DNA from: an uncultured Opitutaceae bacterium
GTDB lineage: Bacteria; Verrucomicrobiota; Verrucomicrobiia; Opitutales; Opitutaceae
Assembly: GCA_937958045.1 (NCBI GenBank)
Contig: CALFXL010000059.1
Span: 30,820 to 94,819, forward strand
Reading direction: 5' to 3'
DNA length: 64,000 nt
Both the position numbers and the translations under genes were made by a program. Of the stretch, positions 32,039 through 41,094 are shown piece after piece. How positions within the stretch are numbered: position 1 is the stretch's first letter; each line of letters opens with the position of its first letter. Under the pieces are notes generated by a model. That model made no database searches. It saw nothing but the letters and a program-made list of their open reading frames with translations, and was not told the DNA's origin.

Positions 32039-33109
32039 TCACAACGCGTAACCGATGGAGCTTGTGATGCGTTGATCGGTGCGCAGCTCGGGATCGGCCA
32101 CGCTGTTGTCGTACTCGAACTCGTAGCGGATGTTGAGCGACACGCGATTGCTTACGCGGCCCTGCAGTGAGGTGTTGAAACGGATGCGGTAGTTTTCCGT
32201 CGTCTGCGAGCCCTGCACGATCGGGTTGGTGGAGTAGAGGATGTTGGACTCCTGCAAGAGCGAGAGGCGGCCGTTGATCTTGTAACTATAGTCTTGGAAA
32301 AACTCGCTGAGATAAACGACGTCCTCCGTGATGCCCTCCACCTGGCGATATTGCGCGGTGGCGCCGAGGCCGGCGTTGAGCACGTGGCGTTGATGCTGGA
32401 AAATGCGGTAACCGAGACCGGCGTTTTGCTCGAAGCTGTTGTCGATGTTTTTGACCTGGTCGGAGAGATAGCTGCTCAACGTCTGCGTGAACATGCGTTC
32501 GCCGAACTCGTGGCGCCAACGGAAGGAGCCTTCGTAGCGTTCGGAGTTCACTTGGTCGTTTTGTTTGCCGTAGAGCGCGCGAGCGGACGCTTTGTAGAGA
32601 TTGGCGGTCTGCGCGTTGTTTTCCAAATCGATGCGCAGCGAGCCGCTGAGCACATCGCGGCGTCCGGATTGTTGCTGATAACCAAACTCCAATTTGCCTT
32701 TCCAGCGCTTCTGCTTGGGCGCATCGGCGCTGGCGGTTTTGGCCGGAGCGGTGGATGGCGCGGGCGGAGGCTTGGAAGCGACGGCGGCGGGCTGCTCGCC
32801 CTTCGCGGGCTTCGTCGCGGTCGCGTCGGTGGACGAGGCGGGTTTGGCGCCGGGTTGCGTGGGCGGCAGGCCGACGAGGCTCTCGACGGGCGTGTCGGGC
32901 ACCTCGGCGACTTGCGCTTCGGTGGAGGGGATCAGGATCGTGCCGAGGACCGGCGATTTGAAATAGATGACACCGTTTTCGGTTTTCAGATGTTCCCCGC
33001 GGAGAATGTCGCCATTGCGCAGGCGCAGTTCAGTGGCGGCGGAGAGGGACAACGAAGCGGAACCGACGAGAGAAAAGAGAAAGAAGAATCTGAAAACGGA
33101 ACGGAACAT
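32039..33109 (-). CDS. DUF481-type outer-membrane protein
   Basis: 356 residues from the ATG at 33109; a longer frame to 33187 lacks a signal peptide at its start. Signal peptide MFRSVFRFFFLFSLVGSASLSLSA. Residues 25-80 hold ELRLRNGDILRGEHLKTENGVIYFKSPVLG, a small beta domain common in verrucomicrobial and planctomycetal secreted proteins. A Pro/Ala/Thr-rich linker (about 90-135) leads to a DUF481 barrel from KGKLEFGYQQQSGRRD to the terminal ITSSIGYAL with alternating beta strands. The function is unknown; DUF481 proteins are often salt- or stress-induced. Confidence 0.82.
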   Translation of the reverse strand: MFRSVFRFFFLFSLVGSASLSLSAATELRLRNGDILRGEHLKTENGVIYFKSPVLGTILIPSTEAQVAEVPDTPVESLVGLPPTQPGAKPASSTDATATKPAKGEQPAAVASKPPPAPSTAPAKTASADAPKQKRWKGKLEFGYQQQSGRRDVLSGSLRIDLENNAQTANLYKASARALYGKQNDQVNSERYEGSFRWRHEFGERMFTQTLSSYLSDQVKNIDNSFEQNAGLGYRIFQHQRHVLNAGLGATAQYRQVEGITEDVVYLSEFFQDYSYKINGRLSLLQESNILYSTNPIVQGSQTTENYRIRFNTSLQGRVSNRVSLNIRYEFEYDNSVADPELRTDQRITSSIGYAL

Positions 33110-33210
33110 TCTGAGTTGAAGAAACGAAACAACCGCCGCGGCTTGACGCCTCGGGCGAGTGTTTTGATGCGGACGAAAATGGCGCACAAAGGCGCCACCG
33201 AAAGCGACGC

Positions 33211-34110
33211 CTACTTCACAGTATCGGACGAGGACGCGCTCTCTGAAGCGGACGGATTTTGAGAGGCTGGAGGCTGATCCAGGGTGTCGGCGATTTTATT
33301 TTTCTGACGCGACAGAGCAGGATCGTTGACTTGTGCGAGGAGACGCCGGGCTTCGTCGGTACGCTGCAGCTCGTGCAGCACCTTGGCTTGATGAAGGCGG
33401 CAGACCTCTTGTTCGACGCCGGGGCGGAGCTTTTTCTCGAAATTTTGCCAGAAGGTCAGCGCGGTCTCCCAATCGCCTTTCTCGAGTTCGTAAAACGAAA
33501 GTCCGTATTGGTACGAATAACGCCAGTCGTCGGGCGCGAGCTCCATGGCGCGGAGAAACGCCTTTTGCATCGTGTCGTCGATCGCGGCGCGGCTCCATTC
33601 GGCGCTTTTCAAAAAGTCTTCGCGTGCCTCGTAAAGCAGCATGCCGAGCTGGTAGTGATAAAGGGGTTCCTCGGGCTCGAGTTTGATCGCGGCCATGAAG
33701 TAGGACAGTGCTTCGAGCGGTTTGCCTTCTTCGGCGAGATAGTTGCCCAACTGGTTTTTGACGATCGGGATGTCCTTATCGAGTTGGTTGGCGCGCAGAA
33801 GCATCGTAACGGATTCTTTGCGCATACCGGCTTTGCCGAGCATGAGTCCGTAAGCGACGTACGCCGGCGCGAAGTCCTGATGCGCGCGGATGAGTTTGTC
33901 GTAGTCGTTCGCGAGTTGCTGCAACTCCGTGCGCAATGCGTCCTCGTCCACGCGGTCGCCCGCGGCTTCGGCTTTTTCGAAAATCGCTTTTTGCGTGGCG
34001 ACCAGCTCCTTCAAGCGTTCCGCAGGATCGGCAGGAGGCACCGCCATCAGCGGAGCCAAACCGGCGCAAATGAGGCCGAGAAAAAATAAACCGAAACGCG
34101 CGAAAGACAT
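33211..34110 (-). CDS. Secreted TPR protein
   Basis: 299 residues from the ATG at 34110. Signal peptide MSFARFGLFFLGLICAGLAPLMA. The body has TPR-like helix pairs: FAPAYVAYGLMLGKAGMRKESVTMLLRA, IPIVKNQLGNYLAEEGKPLEALSYFMAAIKLEP and EPLYHYQLGMLLYEAREDFLKS. The last 20 residues are Ser/Ala-rich. Probably a periplasmic scaffold; no partner can be named. It lies about 100 nt upstream of the DUF481 gene on the same strand. Confidence 0.8.
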   Translation of the reverse strand: MSFARFGLFFLGLICAGLAPLMAVPPADPAERLKELVATQKAIFEKAEAAGDRVDEDALRTELQQLANDYDKLIRAHQDFAPAYVAYGLMLGKAGMRKESVTMLLRANQLDKDIPIVKNQLGNYLAEEGKPLEALSYFMAAIKLEPEEPLYHYQLGMLLYEAREDFLKSAEWSRAAIDDTMQKAFLRAMELAPDDWRYSYQYGLSFYELEKGDWETALTFWQNFEKKLRPGVEQEVCRLHQAKVLHELQRTDEARRLLAQVNDPALSRQKNKIADTLDQPPASQNPSASESASSSDTVK

Positions 34111-34337
34111 GGAGGAGTGCGACCCAAAGAAGGCTGCGAAGTGCCACGCGTAAAGCGTACGCGCAGGACTTACGGAAATTTTTTCGCGCGCACGTTCGTC
34201 GCAAAAATTTTCATACGGCGATTTTCTCTGCAAATGCGCGCCACGCGGAGGGTTGTTGCAGCGCGTGCGTGTGAAGGGCGCCGCGTCCGGTACGCGACGG
34301 ATTGCCTCGCGGATTTTTTCGCGAAACTTCCGCATCC

Positions 34338-35438
34338 ATGCCCGCCGCGAACGAAGATCTTCGCGCTGTTTCCGCGATCAAGGGACGCGGGACGGCGATC
34401 CAGCCTCCGAATCGTTTCGAGCGGCTGCAGGTCGCGTGCGATGCCGACACGTGGCAGAGCGATCTGGACGGCGTGCCGGACGAGCGGCCCGATCCGCGCA
34501 CGCAATTTTTCTACGACAACACCACGACGATCCTCGCGCAAAACGACAGCCCGGACATCCCGTTCTCGTACGGCATCAATGTCTACCGCGGCTGCGAGCA
34601 CGGCTGTGCCTACTGTTTCGCGCGTCCGCATCACGAATATCTCGGCTGGAGCAGCGGTTTGGATTTCGAGACAAAAATCCTCGTGAAGCTCCGCGCGCCC
34701 GAGTTGCTGCGCAAAGAACTTTCGCGCCCGAAATGGCAGCCGCAGTTGATCGCGATGAGCGGCGCGACGGATTGTTATCAACCGGCGGAGCGGCACTTCC
34801 AACTCACGCGCCGCTGCCTCGAAGTGTTTGCCGATGTGCGCAATCCGGTCGGTATCATCACCAAAAACTTCCTCATCACGCGCGACCGCGATCTGCTGGC
34901 CGAGCTCGCGCGTTGGAAATGCGTGGCCGTGTCGATCACCCTCACGACGCTCGATCCCGAGCTCGCGGGAAAACTCGAACCGCGCGCGGCGCGTCCCGAG
35001 CATCGCTTGCGCGCGATCCGCATGCTCGCCGACGCGGGCGTGCCGGTGGGCGTGATGGTCGCGCCGGTGATTCCCGGACTCACCGAGCACGAACTGCCGG
35101 CGATCCTCGACGCCGCCGCGAAAGCCGGGGCGCAGCACGCGGGTTATGTGCTGCTGCGCCTGCCGTTCGCGGTGAAAACGGTTTTCTCGCAATGGCTCGA
35201 CGTGCACGCGCCGTCCAAAAAAGCGCGCGTGCTGGACCGCGTGCGCGAATTGCGCGGCGGCGAACTCAATGTCTCCGATTGGGGCAAGCGCCTGCGTGGC
35301 GAAGGCATTTTTGCGGAGCAAGTGCACGACATGTTCGCCGTGGCCTCGCGTCGCGTCGGGCTGAATCGACGCCTGCGCGACGATCTCTCGACCGAATATT
35401 TTCGTCGTCCGGGCGGCACGCAGATGGAGTTGTTCTGA
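34338..35438 (+). CDS. PA0069-family radical SAM protein
   Basis: 366 residues from the ATG at 34338 (MPAANEDLRAVSAIKGRGTA); the upstream in-frame ATG at 34302 adds 12 residues. The iron-sulfur motif is CEHGCAYCF (CxxxCxxC). Family segments: IKGRGTAIQPPNRFE at the start, YRGCEHGCAYCFARPHHEYLG, VSITLTTLDPELAGKLEPRAARPEHRL and APVIPGLTEHELP. It is distantly like spore photoproduct lyase; the reaction is unknown. Divergent from the TPR gene at 34110. Confidence 0.92.
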   Translation: MPAANEDLRAVSAIKGRGTAIQPPNRFERLQVACDADTWQSDLDGVPDERPDPRTQFFYDNTTTILAQNDSPDIPFSYGINVYRGCEHGCAYCFARPHHEYLGWSSGLDFETKILVKLRAPELLRKELSRPKWQPQLIAMSGATDCYQPAERHFQLTRRCLEVFADVRNPVGIITKNFLITRDRDLLAELARWKCVAVSITLTTLDPELAGKLEPRAARPEHRLRAIRMLADAGVPVGVMVAPVIPGLTEHELPAILDAAAKAGAQHAGYVLLRLPFAVKTVFSQWLDVHAPSKKARVLDRVRELRGGELNVSDWGKRLRGEGIFAEQVHDMFAVASRRVGLNRRLRDDLSTEYFRRPGGTQMELF

Positions 35439-35463
35439 TCGGTGCGGCGGGCGATTCGCGGGC

Positions 35464-35883
35464 TCAGTTGGCGAGTTTGAAACGCACCAACTCGATGGCG
35501 AAACGAACGGTTTTTTTGTCGGTGATCTCGAGACGGACCGAGCGACCTTCCACGTAAGGTTTGGCATCGCGAATCGCCTGCTTAATCGCGGCGGGCAGCT
35601 TGAAGTCGAGCGCCGCTGCGGCGGCTTTTTCACCGAGCACGATCACCGCGAGAAAACGACCTTCCTGCGGCGCGAGATAACCGAGTGTGCGTTTCCCGTT
35701 TTTGAGCACGAAGAACCACCCCGCGCTTTTGCCGTAGTGTTTCCACTCGGTGGCGAACGTCGGACCGAGCGTGGCGAGTTCTTCGCAAAACAGCGCCCAC
35801 GCGGAGCGCGCGGTGCCGAGGACGTCGTCCACCGCGCGTGCGGTGGGTGGGTGGTTTTTATCGGCAAACTGGCTGACAGCCAT
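35464..35883 (-). CDS. DUF3788-like protein
   Basis: 139 residues from the ATG at 35883 (MAVSQFADKNHPPT). The pattern WALFCEELATLGPTFATEWKHYGKSAGWFFVLKNGKRTLGYLAPQEGRFLAVIVLGEKAAAAA followed by IRDAKPYVEGRSVRLEI matches the DUF3788 style (a small alpha/beta domain related to DUF1801-like proteins). No catalytic residues can be named. It is convergent with the radical SAM gene (25 nt apart) and divergent from the HAD gene. Confidence 0.75.
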   Translation of the reverse strand: MAVSQFADKNHPPTARAVDDVLGTARSAWALFCEELATLGPTFATEWKHYGKSAGWFFVLKNGKRTLGYLAPQEGRFLAVIVLGEKAAAAALDFKLPAAIKQAIRDAKPYVEGRSVRLEITDKKTVRFAIELVRFKLAN

Positions 35884-35997
35884 GGCGAAAAAAGGGATGC
35901 GAAATGGCAGCGCGTCGCGCGAGGCGGAGGCAAGCGCAGTCGATCGCATGCTGTCTTTCTGCTTTCGCCGCCGGCCGCTTTCGTGATTCTCCGCCGC

Positions 35998-36714
35998 ATG
36001 GCCGACCGCGATTATGTGATTGGTTTCGATGCCGACGACACGCTCTGGCACAACGAGACCATTTTTGAAAACGTGCACATCCGCTTCCGCAAACTGCTCG
36101 CGGACTATCACGACGCGGAGACGGTCGATCGCACGCAGTTCGCCACCGAGATGCGCAATCTCGAGCTCTACGGTTACGGCGTGAAAGGCTTCACGCTGTC
36201 GGCCATCGAGACCGCGATCCAGTTGACCGATGGCAAAATCAGCGCGCGCGAAATTCGCGAGTTGATCGAGCTCGGCCGCTCGATGCTCGAACATCCGGTG
36301 GAGTTGCTCGACGGCGTGGAAGAAACGCTCGCCGCACTCGCGCCTGCATATCGGCTCATCGTCATCACGAAGGGCGATCTTCGCGACCAGGCGCGCAAGC
36401 TGCGCAAGTCGGGTCTCGCGGACCGCTTTCGTCATGTGGAGATCGTCGCCGAAAAAGATGAACACACGTACGGGGCGATTTTCCGGCGTCATGCGATCGC
36501 GCCGGAGAATTTCCTCATGGTCGGCAATTCGTTGAAGTCCGACATCCTGCCTGTTCTCTCGCTCGGAGGCTCGGGCGCGCATGTGCCTTATCCGCTGACC
36601 TGGGCGCATGAGCGCGTCGAGCAAATGCCCGTCGCGGAAGGCCGGTTTTTCCCGTTAAAAAATCTGCGCGAGTTGCCCGCGGTGATCGCCGCTTGGACGC
36701 GCACGACGGGCTGA
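35998..36714 (+). CDS. HAD-superfamily hydrolase
   Basis: 238 residues from the ATG at 35998. Motif I is DYVIGFDADDTLWHNE with the nucleophile Asp and its +2 Asp near residues 11-13. Motif II is LIVITKGD, and motifs III/IV are RHVEIVAEKDEHTY and FLMVGNSLKSDILPVLSLGG. The cap is helical (C1). Likely a small-molecule phosphatase; the substrate is not evident. The 120 nt before the next gene contain no feature I recognise. Confidence 0.9.
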   Translation: MADRDYVIGFDADDTLWHNETIFENVHIRFRKLLADYHDAETVDRTQFATEMRNLELYGYGVKGFTLSAIETAIQLTDGKISAREIRELIELGRSMLEHPVELLDGVEETLAALAPAYRLIVITKGDLRDQARKLRKSGLADRFRHVEIVAEKDEHTYGAIFRRHAIAPENFLMVGNSLKSDILPVLSLGGSGAHVPYPLTWAHERVEQMPVAEGRFFPLKNLRELPAVIAAWTRTTG

Positions 36715-36834
36715 ACGAAGGCGTTGATCACGCGCTTCCCCAGGCGTTTGCGAAGACGTTTCCACGTTGGAAATTGGGAGGCGGAAGCTCTGGGCGCGGC
36801 TTGCCTGGTTCTTTGGCTGCACTAAGTTGCGCCT

Positions 36835-39800
36835 GTGAGTACTCCGAGCATCAAGGAACTTCGACAGGCCCGCGCGCGTGAATCCCATCGCGCGCCCCGA
36901 TGGCTGCGCTGGCTGTTGATCGCGGCCGGCGTTTTTGCGTTGTATGTGATCGTCGGCTTTTTCGTCGCGCCGCCGATCGTGCGCTCGCAACTGGAGAAGC
37001 GTCTCGCCGCCGAATTGGGACGCGAGGTGCGGGTGGAAAAAGTGCGCCTCAACCCGCTCACCTTGTCCGGCGCGATCGAAGGCTTCGCGATCCGCGAAGC
37101 GAGCGGGCAGGGCGATTTCGTCGCGTGGCGACGCGCCTTCGCCAATGTGGATTCTTGGTCGGTGTTTTCGAGCGAATGGCGTTTCGACGAAGTCACGCTC
37201 GATGGCGCACGCGCCAATGTCGCGGTCGATCGCGAAGGCCGATTCAATTTTGCCGACATCCTCGAGCGGTTCACGGCCAAGGAAGAAACTGAGCCCGTTT
37301 CCACGGACAAACCGCGCGCGCTGCGCATCGTGCGCCTCACGGTGTCGGATGCGCGTCTCGATTATGCGGAAGATCTGCCGACGGCGCCCTTCGCGACGAC
37401 GGTGGGGCCGGTGAGTTTTTCGCTGCGCGATTTCAGCACGGGCGGCGAAGACGATGCGCCGGGACAATTCACCGCGACGACGGAATCGGGCGAGAGCATC
37501 GGCTGGCGCGGTACGCTCGCGGTGGCGCCGCTGCGCTCTTCGGGCGATGTGTCGCTCGGAAACATCGTTCTGAAAAAATACATGCCGTACGTCGCGCGTT
37601 TCGCGAACTTCGAGATCTCCGACGGTATCCTCGGTTTCAATACACACTACGACATTACCATCGCGGGCGAACGGCCGTCGTTGAAAGTGCGGGATGGTGT
37701 GCTGTCGTTGCAGTCGTTTAAGCTCGGCGCGCCCGGCGCGGCTCCGGCGATCGCTCTCGATAAGTTGGACGTGCAAGGCATCGCCGCGGATGGCGACGCG
37801 ATGAAAGCGTCGGTGACGCGAGTGGGTTTGGCGGGCGGTCGCATCGAAGTGACGCGCGAAGCCGAAGGCATCGATTTGCTGCGCTTGTTGGAACCCAAGA
37901 TCGAAGGGGCTGCGGCGGAAACGACCGGCACGTCTTCCGGTAGTGCTGGCATGAATACACCGGCCGCGATCGACGCGACACTGGGAGAGCTCGCGGTCAC
38001 GGGTTTGACGGTGATTGCCAACGACACGACCACGCCGCGCCCTGCGCGCCAGGAAGTGTCGGATATTTCACTGACGCTCAAAGACGTCTCGCTCGCGGAT
38101 CTCGCGAAAGCGTCTCCGATCACGTTCCTCGCAAAGTTCCCGGAAGGCGGTTCGCTCGCCGTCAATGGTTCGCTTGCGCCTCAACCGCTGAGGGGAGACC
38201 TCGCGATCGAGCTGGCACAAGTCCCGCTCGCCCCGCTCAGCCCGTACGTGGAGATGTTTGCCGATGTGCGTTTGGTGCAAGGCGTGGTTTCCGCGCAGGC
38301 GCGTGTGAATGTGGACACGCCCGCCGGCGCTTCGCTGCCCGCGATCACCGCGCGTGCGGATAGCACGATCGAAAATTTCCTCGTGAAAGAAGCCGACGAC
38401 ACGACGGAGCTCGCCCGCTGGACAACGCTCGCCATTCGCGGCGTCGAAGCCACGACCGTGCCGTCGATCAAACTGCTCGTCGCGGAGGTCGAATGGACCG
38501 ATCCCGCGGGATTCGTGACGGTCTCGGAAGACGGCACGCTCGCGGTGTTGGATCTTTTGAAAAAGCCGGCGGACGAAAATGCAGACGCGCCGGCTCCCGC
38601 GCCCGCGAAGGAAGCGCCGTCGCAGAGCACGCCGCCCTTCATCGCGCTCGATCGGTTTGTGCTGAACAACGCGTCGTTCACCTTCCGCGACCGCTCGACC
38701 GAGCCGGACGTGGTGGCGGCGCTCAATCAGCTCAGCGGCACCGTCGCCGGCCTTTCGTCGGCCAATCTCGCGCGGGCCGATGTCGATTTGAAGGGCAAGG
38801 TGAATGGTGTATCCGATGTTTCGATACGCGGGCAGATCAACCCGCTCGCCGCGGATGCGTTTACCGATCTGGTGGTGGATTTCCGCGGCATCGATCTGCG
38901 TCCGACCGGTCCGTATGTGGCCAAATACGCGGGTTATCAGCTCGATAAAGGCGCGCTTACGTTGGACGTGAAAGCGAAGCTCTCGCAGCAGCGTCTCGAC
39001 ATGGCCAATGTGGTGACGCTCGACCAGTTCACGCTCGGTGAAAAGAGCAACAGTCCCGACGCCACCAAGCTGCCCGTTACGCTGGCGCTCGCACTCCTGC
39101 GCGACCGTCAGGGGAAAATCGTACTCGATGTCCCCGTGCAGGGACGAATCGACGATCCGGAGTTTCGCATTGGCCGCGTGGTGATGCGCGTGATCGGTAA
39201 CATTCTGACCAAGGCGGCGACCTCGCCGTTTTCGTTGCTCGGCTCGATGTTCGGCGGTGGCGACAAGGGCGAGGAACTCGCGTTTCAGGAGTTTGTCGCC
39301 GGCACCGCCGAACTGACGCCGGAAAGTATTCAAAAACTCGATACGCTGGTGAAGGGGTTGACGGAGCGTCCCGCGCTGAATCTCGAAATCGCAGGTTCCT
39401 ACGACGCGAACGCGGATGCGCCGGCCTTGCGCGAACGTGAGTTTGAAAAAGGACTGCGCGCGTTGCTGTGGGAGGAGCAGCAGCGTCTCGCCCCGGATGG
39501 TCAGGACGTTCCGCCGCTCGAGGAGATCACCGTGTCGCCGCAAGCGCGCACGCGTTTGATCACGATGATGTATCGACTGGCGTTCCCTGAACAGATACCC
39601 ACGGCGCAACAATCGCCAGCTAACCCAACGCCGGCCGTCGAAGCGCCGGCTACGGAAGAGCGCACGGTGCAAGCGCCGATCGGTCCGCGTTTCCGTCGCG
39701 CCGGAGCGCCGGTGGCCGTTTCGCGCACGGCTCGCCGTGAAACGCCGGCGCCCGCTGCGCCCGAAGTGAAGGCGCCGACGGAATCGCCAGCGACAGCGCA

Positions 39801-40002
39801 ACCGGGTCCGAGCGTGGACGAAATGCGCGCGAAGCTGCTCGCAGCGATGCCGGTCGATGAGGATGTGTTGCGCGAACTCGCGGCAGAGCGTGCGCAGCGT
39901 GTGCGTGCTTATTTGGTCGAGACGGGTGGCATCGAGGCCGCACGTATTTCGATCGCGCCGGAAGCGGCGAAGGGTCCGCGCGCGGATCTGCAGTTGAAGT
40001 GA
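36835..40002 (+). CDS. DUF748 / AsmA-like envelope protein
   Basis: 1055 residues from a GTG start. One N-terminal membrane helix (about residues 23-45, WLLIAAGVFALYVIVGFFVAPP) is followed by a very long periplasmic chain: VEKVRLNPLTLSGAIEGFAI, repeated beta-strand segments and the DUF748 core around PLAADAFTDLVVDFRGIDLRPTGPYVAKYAGY. An OmpA-like stretch begins near GTAELTPESIQKLDTLVKGL. Such AsmA/DUF748 proteins are thought to bridge the periplasm and influence outer-membrane lipid supply or assembly. A Pro/Ala-rich low-complexity region lies near residues 920-990. The stop overlaps the YkgJ start (GTGA). Confidence 0.9.
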   Translation: MSTPSIKELRQARARESHRAPRWLRWLLIAAGVFALYVIVGFFVAPPIVRSQLEKRLAAELGREVRVEKVRLNPLTLSGAIEGFAIREASGQGDFVAWRRAFANVDSWSVFSSEWRFDEVTLDGARANVAVDREGRFNFADILERFTAKEETEPVSTDKPRALRIVRLTVSDARLDYAEDLPTAPFATTVGPVSFSLRDFSTGGEDDAPGQFTATTESGESIGWRGTLAVAPLRSSGDVSLGNIVLKKYMPYVARFANFEISDGILGFNTHYDITIAGERPSLKVRDGVLSLQSFKLGAPGAAPAIALDKLDVQGIAADGDAMKASVTRVGLAGGRIEVTREAEGIDLLRLLEPKIEGAAAETTGTSSGSAGMNTPAAIDATLGELAVTGLTVIANDTTTPRPARQEVSDISLTLKDVSLADLAKASPITFLAKFPEGGSLAVNGSLAPQPLRGDLAIELAQVPLAPLSPYVEMFADVRLVQGVVSAQARVNVDTPAGASLPAITARADSTIENFLVKEADDTTELARWTTLAIRGVEATTVPSIKLLVAEVEWTDPAGFVTVSEDGTLAVLDLLKKPADENADAPAPAPAKEAPSQSTPPFIALDRFVLNNASFTFRDRSTEPDVVAALNQLSGTVAGLSSANLARADVDLKGKVNGVSDVSIRGQINPLAADAFTDLVVDFRGIDLRPTGPYVAKYAGYQLDKGALTLDVKAKLSQQRLDMANVVTLDQFTLGEKSNSPDATKLPVTLALALLRDRQGKIVLDVPVQGRIDDPEFRIGRVVMRVIGNILTKAATSPFSLLGSMFGGGDKGEELAFQEFVAGTAELTPESIQKLDTLVKGLTERPALNLEIAGSYDANADAPALREREFEKGLRALLWEEQQRLAPDGQDVPPLEEITVSPQARTRLITMMYRLAFPEQIPTAQQSPANPTPAVEAPATEERTVQAPIGPRFRRAGAPVAVSRTARRETPAPAAPEVKAPTESPATAQPGPSVDEMRAKLLAAMPVDEDVLRELAAERAQRVRAYLVETGGIEAARISIAPEAAKGPRADLQLK

Positions 40003-40274
40003 ACGACGAGGCCATCATCGCATGTCGCCCGGGATGCGGGGCGTGTTGTATCGCGCCCAGTATCGCATCGATCCCCGGTATGGGTTTCAAACCGGCCGGG
40101 GTGCGTTGTGTGCATCTGTCGGAGGATTTTCGCTGCGCGTTGTTTGGTCGGCCAGAGCGGCCGGCCGTGTGTGCGAGTTTGCGTCCGCTCGCGTCGATGT
40201 GCGGCGCGAGTCGTGACGAAGCGACGGCTTATCTCAGCGAGTTGGAGCGATTGACCGCACCTGATCCACGTTGA
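39999..40274 (+). CDS. YkgJ-family cysteine cluster protein
   Basis: 91 residues starting at a GTG overlapping the DUF748 stop. The cysteine pattern CRPGCGACCIAPSI, GVRCVHL, FRCALFGRPERPAVC matches the YkgJ/UPF0153 family, thought to bind zinc or an iron-sulfur cluster. No enzymatic role is known. Coupled translation with DUF748 is seen directly; a functional link is not established. Confidence 0.9.
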   Translation: MNDEAIIACRPGCGACCIAPSIASIPGMGFKPAGVRCVHLSEDFRCALFGRPERPAVCASLRPLASMCGASRDEATAYLSELERLTAPDPR

Positions 40275-40301
40275 AAACGCGCGAGAAAAACGTGCACGTT
40301 C

Positions 40302-40643
40302 TCAGTGATGATGGCCGTGCGCGCCGGAACCCATTTCGGCCATCCATTCAAAATATTCGGGACCGAGATCGGCGCGGCGGCGCATGGAGAGCACATCGGG
40401 CAGGCGCGTGAGTTCGTCTTCGACCTGATCGAGACGGTGCGCGTCGCTGACGAGGAGCAGCATGCGGCTTTCGATGCCGCTCGGGAGCGGCACGCAGAGG
40501 ATGGCTTCGAGATTGAAACCGCCGTCGGCGAAAACCGCGGTGATGCGAGCCATGGCGCCCGGATGATTCTGGACGCGGAGCTCGAGCACAGTGGTTGGCG
40601 AAGGCTTGCGAGTGATGGCGGAGGGACTGGGAGGAGTTGGCAT
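40302..40643 (-). CDS. ilvN: Acetolactate synthase small subunit-like ACT-domain protein (IlvN type)
   Basis: 113 residues from the ATG at 40643. The ACT domain TTVLELRVQNHPGAMARITAVFADGGFNLEAILCVPL and SRMLLLVSDAHRLDQVEDELTRLPDVLSM follow the short IlvN form (valine-binding regulatory subunit of acetolactate synthase I), not the long IlvH form. It ends in a His-rich tail (GAHGHHH). No ilvB lies next to it; downstream is the convergent ykgJ gene. It is preceded by a Val-rich leader peptide and an intrinsic terminator, so expression is likely set by charged tRNA-Val. An unrelated ACT regulator is the alternative. Confidence 0.8.
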   Translation of the reverse strand: MPTPPSPSAITRKPSPTTVLELRVQNHPGAMARITAVFADGGFNLEAILCVPLPSGIESRMLLLVSDAHRLDQVEDELTRLPDVLSMRRRADLGPEYFEWMAEMGSGAHGHHH

Positions 40644-40680
40644 GATGACGGTCCCGCCTCTCGCGTTGCGCAGCCGGGGC

Positions 40681-40714
40681 AACAAAAACCCCCTCGGCGC
40701 AGCGCCAGAGGGGG
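40681..40714 (-). terminator. Attenuator terminator upstream of ilvN
   Basis: On the minus strand CCCCCTC, then GGCG-ctg-CGCC, then GAGGGGG, with a single unpaired base, followed by TTTTTGTT: a strong intrinsic terminator. It lies 21 nt after the leader-peptide stop and about 40 nt before the ilvN start, so it would end transcription before ilvN. The leader 3' part contains CGCCAG, able to pair with CTGGCG of the terminator's left arm, a possible antiterminator. Confidence 0.82.
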
Positions 40715-40735
40715 AAATTGATTGTGTTTATGGAA

Positions 40736-40828
40736 TCAAGATCCGCCTGGCGTGCCTGCACGCGCGACTACGACGACCACGGATACGCGGGCGGCGAGAG
40801 CGACGGATTTGGCGACGAGGCGGTTCAT
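40736..40828 (-). CDS. Val-rich leader peptide of the ilvN attenuator (ivbL-like)
   Basis: A 30-codon frame beginning ATG at 40828 with the run Val-Ser-Val-Val-Val-Val-Val (VSVVVVVARAG) and stop TGA at 40738-40736. Codons in the run are GTA, TCC, GTG, GTC, GTC, GTA, GTC. Its position just before an intrinsic terminator and an IlvN-type gene is the arrangement of the enterobacterial ivbL leader. Ribosome stalling at Val codons when charged tRNA-Val is scarce would favour read-through into ilvN. A TTGACG hexamer on the minus strand at 40869-40864 could be the -35 box. No strong Shine-Dalgarno is visible. Confidence 0.78.
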   Translation of the reverse strand: MNRLVAKSVALAARVSVVVVVARAGTPGGS

Positions 40829-41094
40829 GAAGGAGTGCCCAAGCAAGCGCCGGCGCGCGGATGCGTCAAGGCGCAGATTTGTTTCGCGCGCGCGTGGAGC
40901 ACCGTTTTCAGAGGAAGCGGCGCGTTTGCTCGGCGCGCATTTAGCGGAGCCTTTACGCGCTCGGGATATGGGAGACGTCGAAAAACGACCGCTGCTCAGC
41001 GCGACGAGCCGCGCGTGCAACCGAGCGCGATGCGAGCGCCGCGGCGTCATTCTGACCGTTGACCTGTCATCGACGGCTCCCCACCTCTTGGGCC

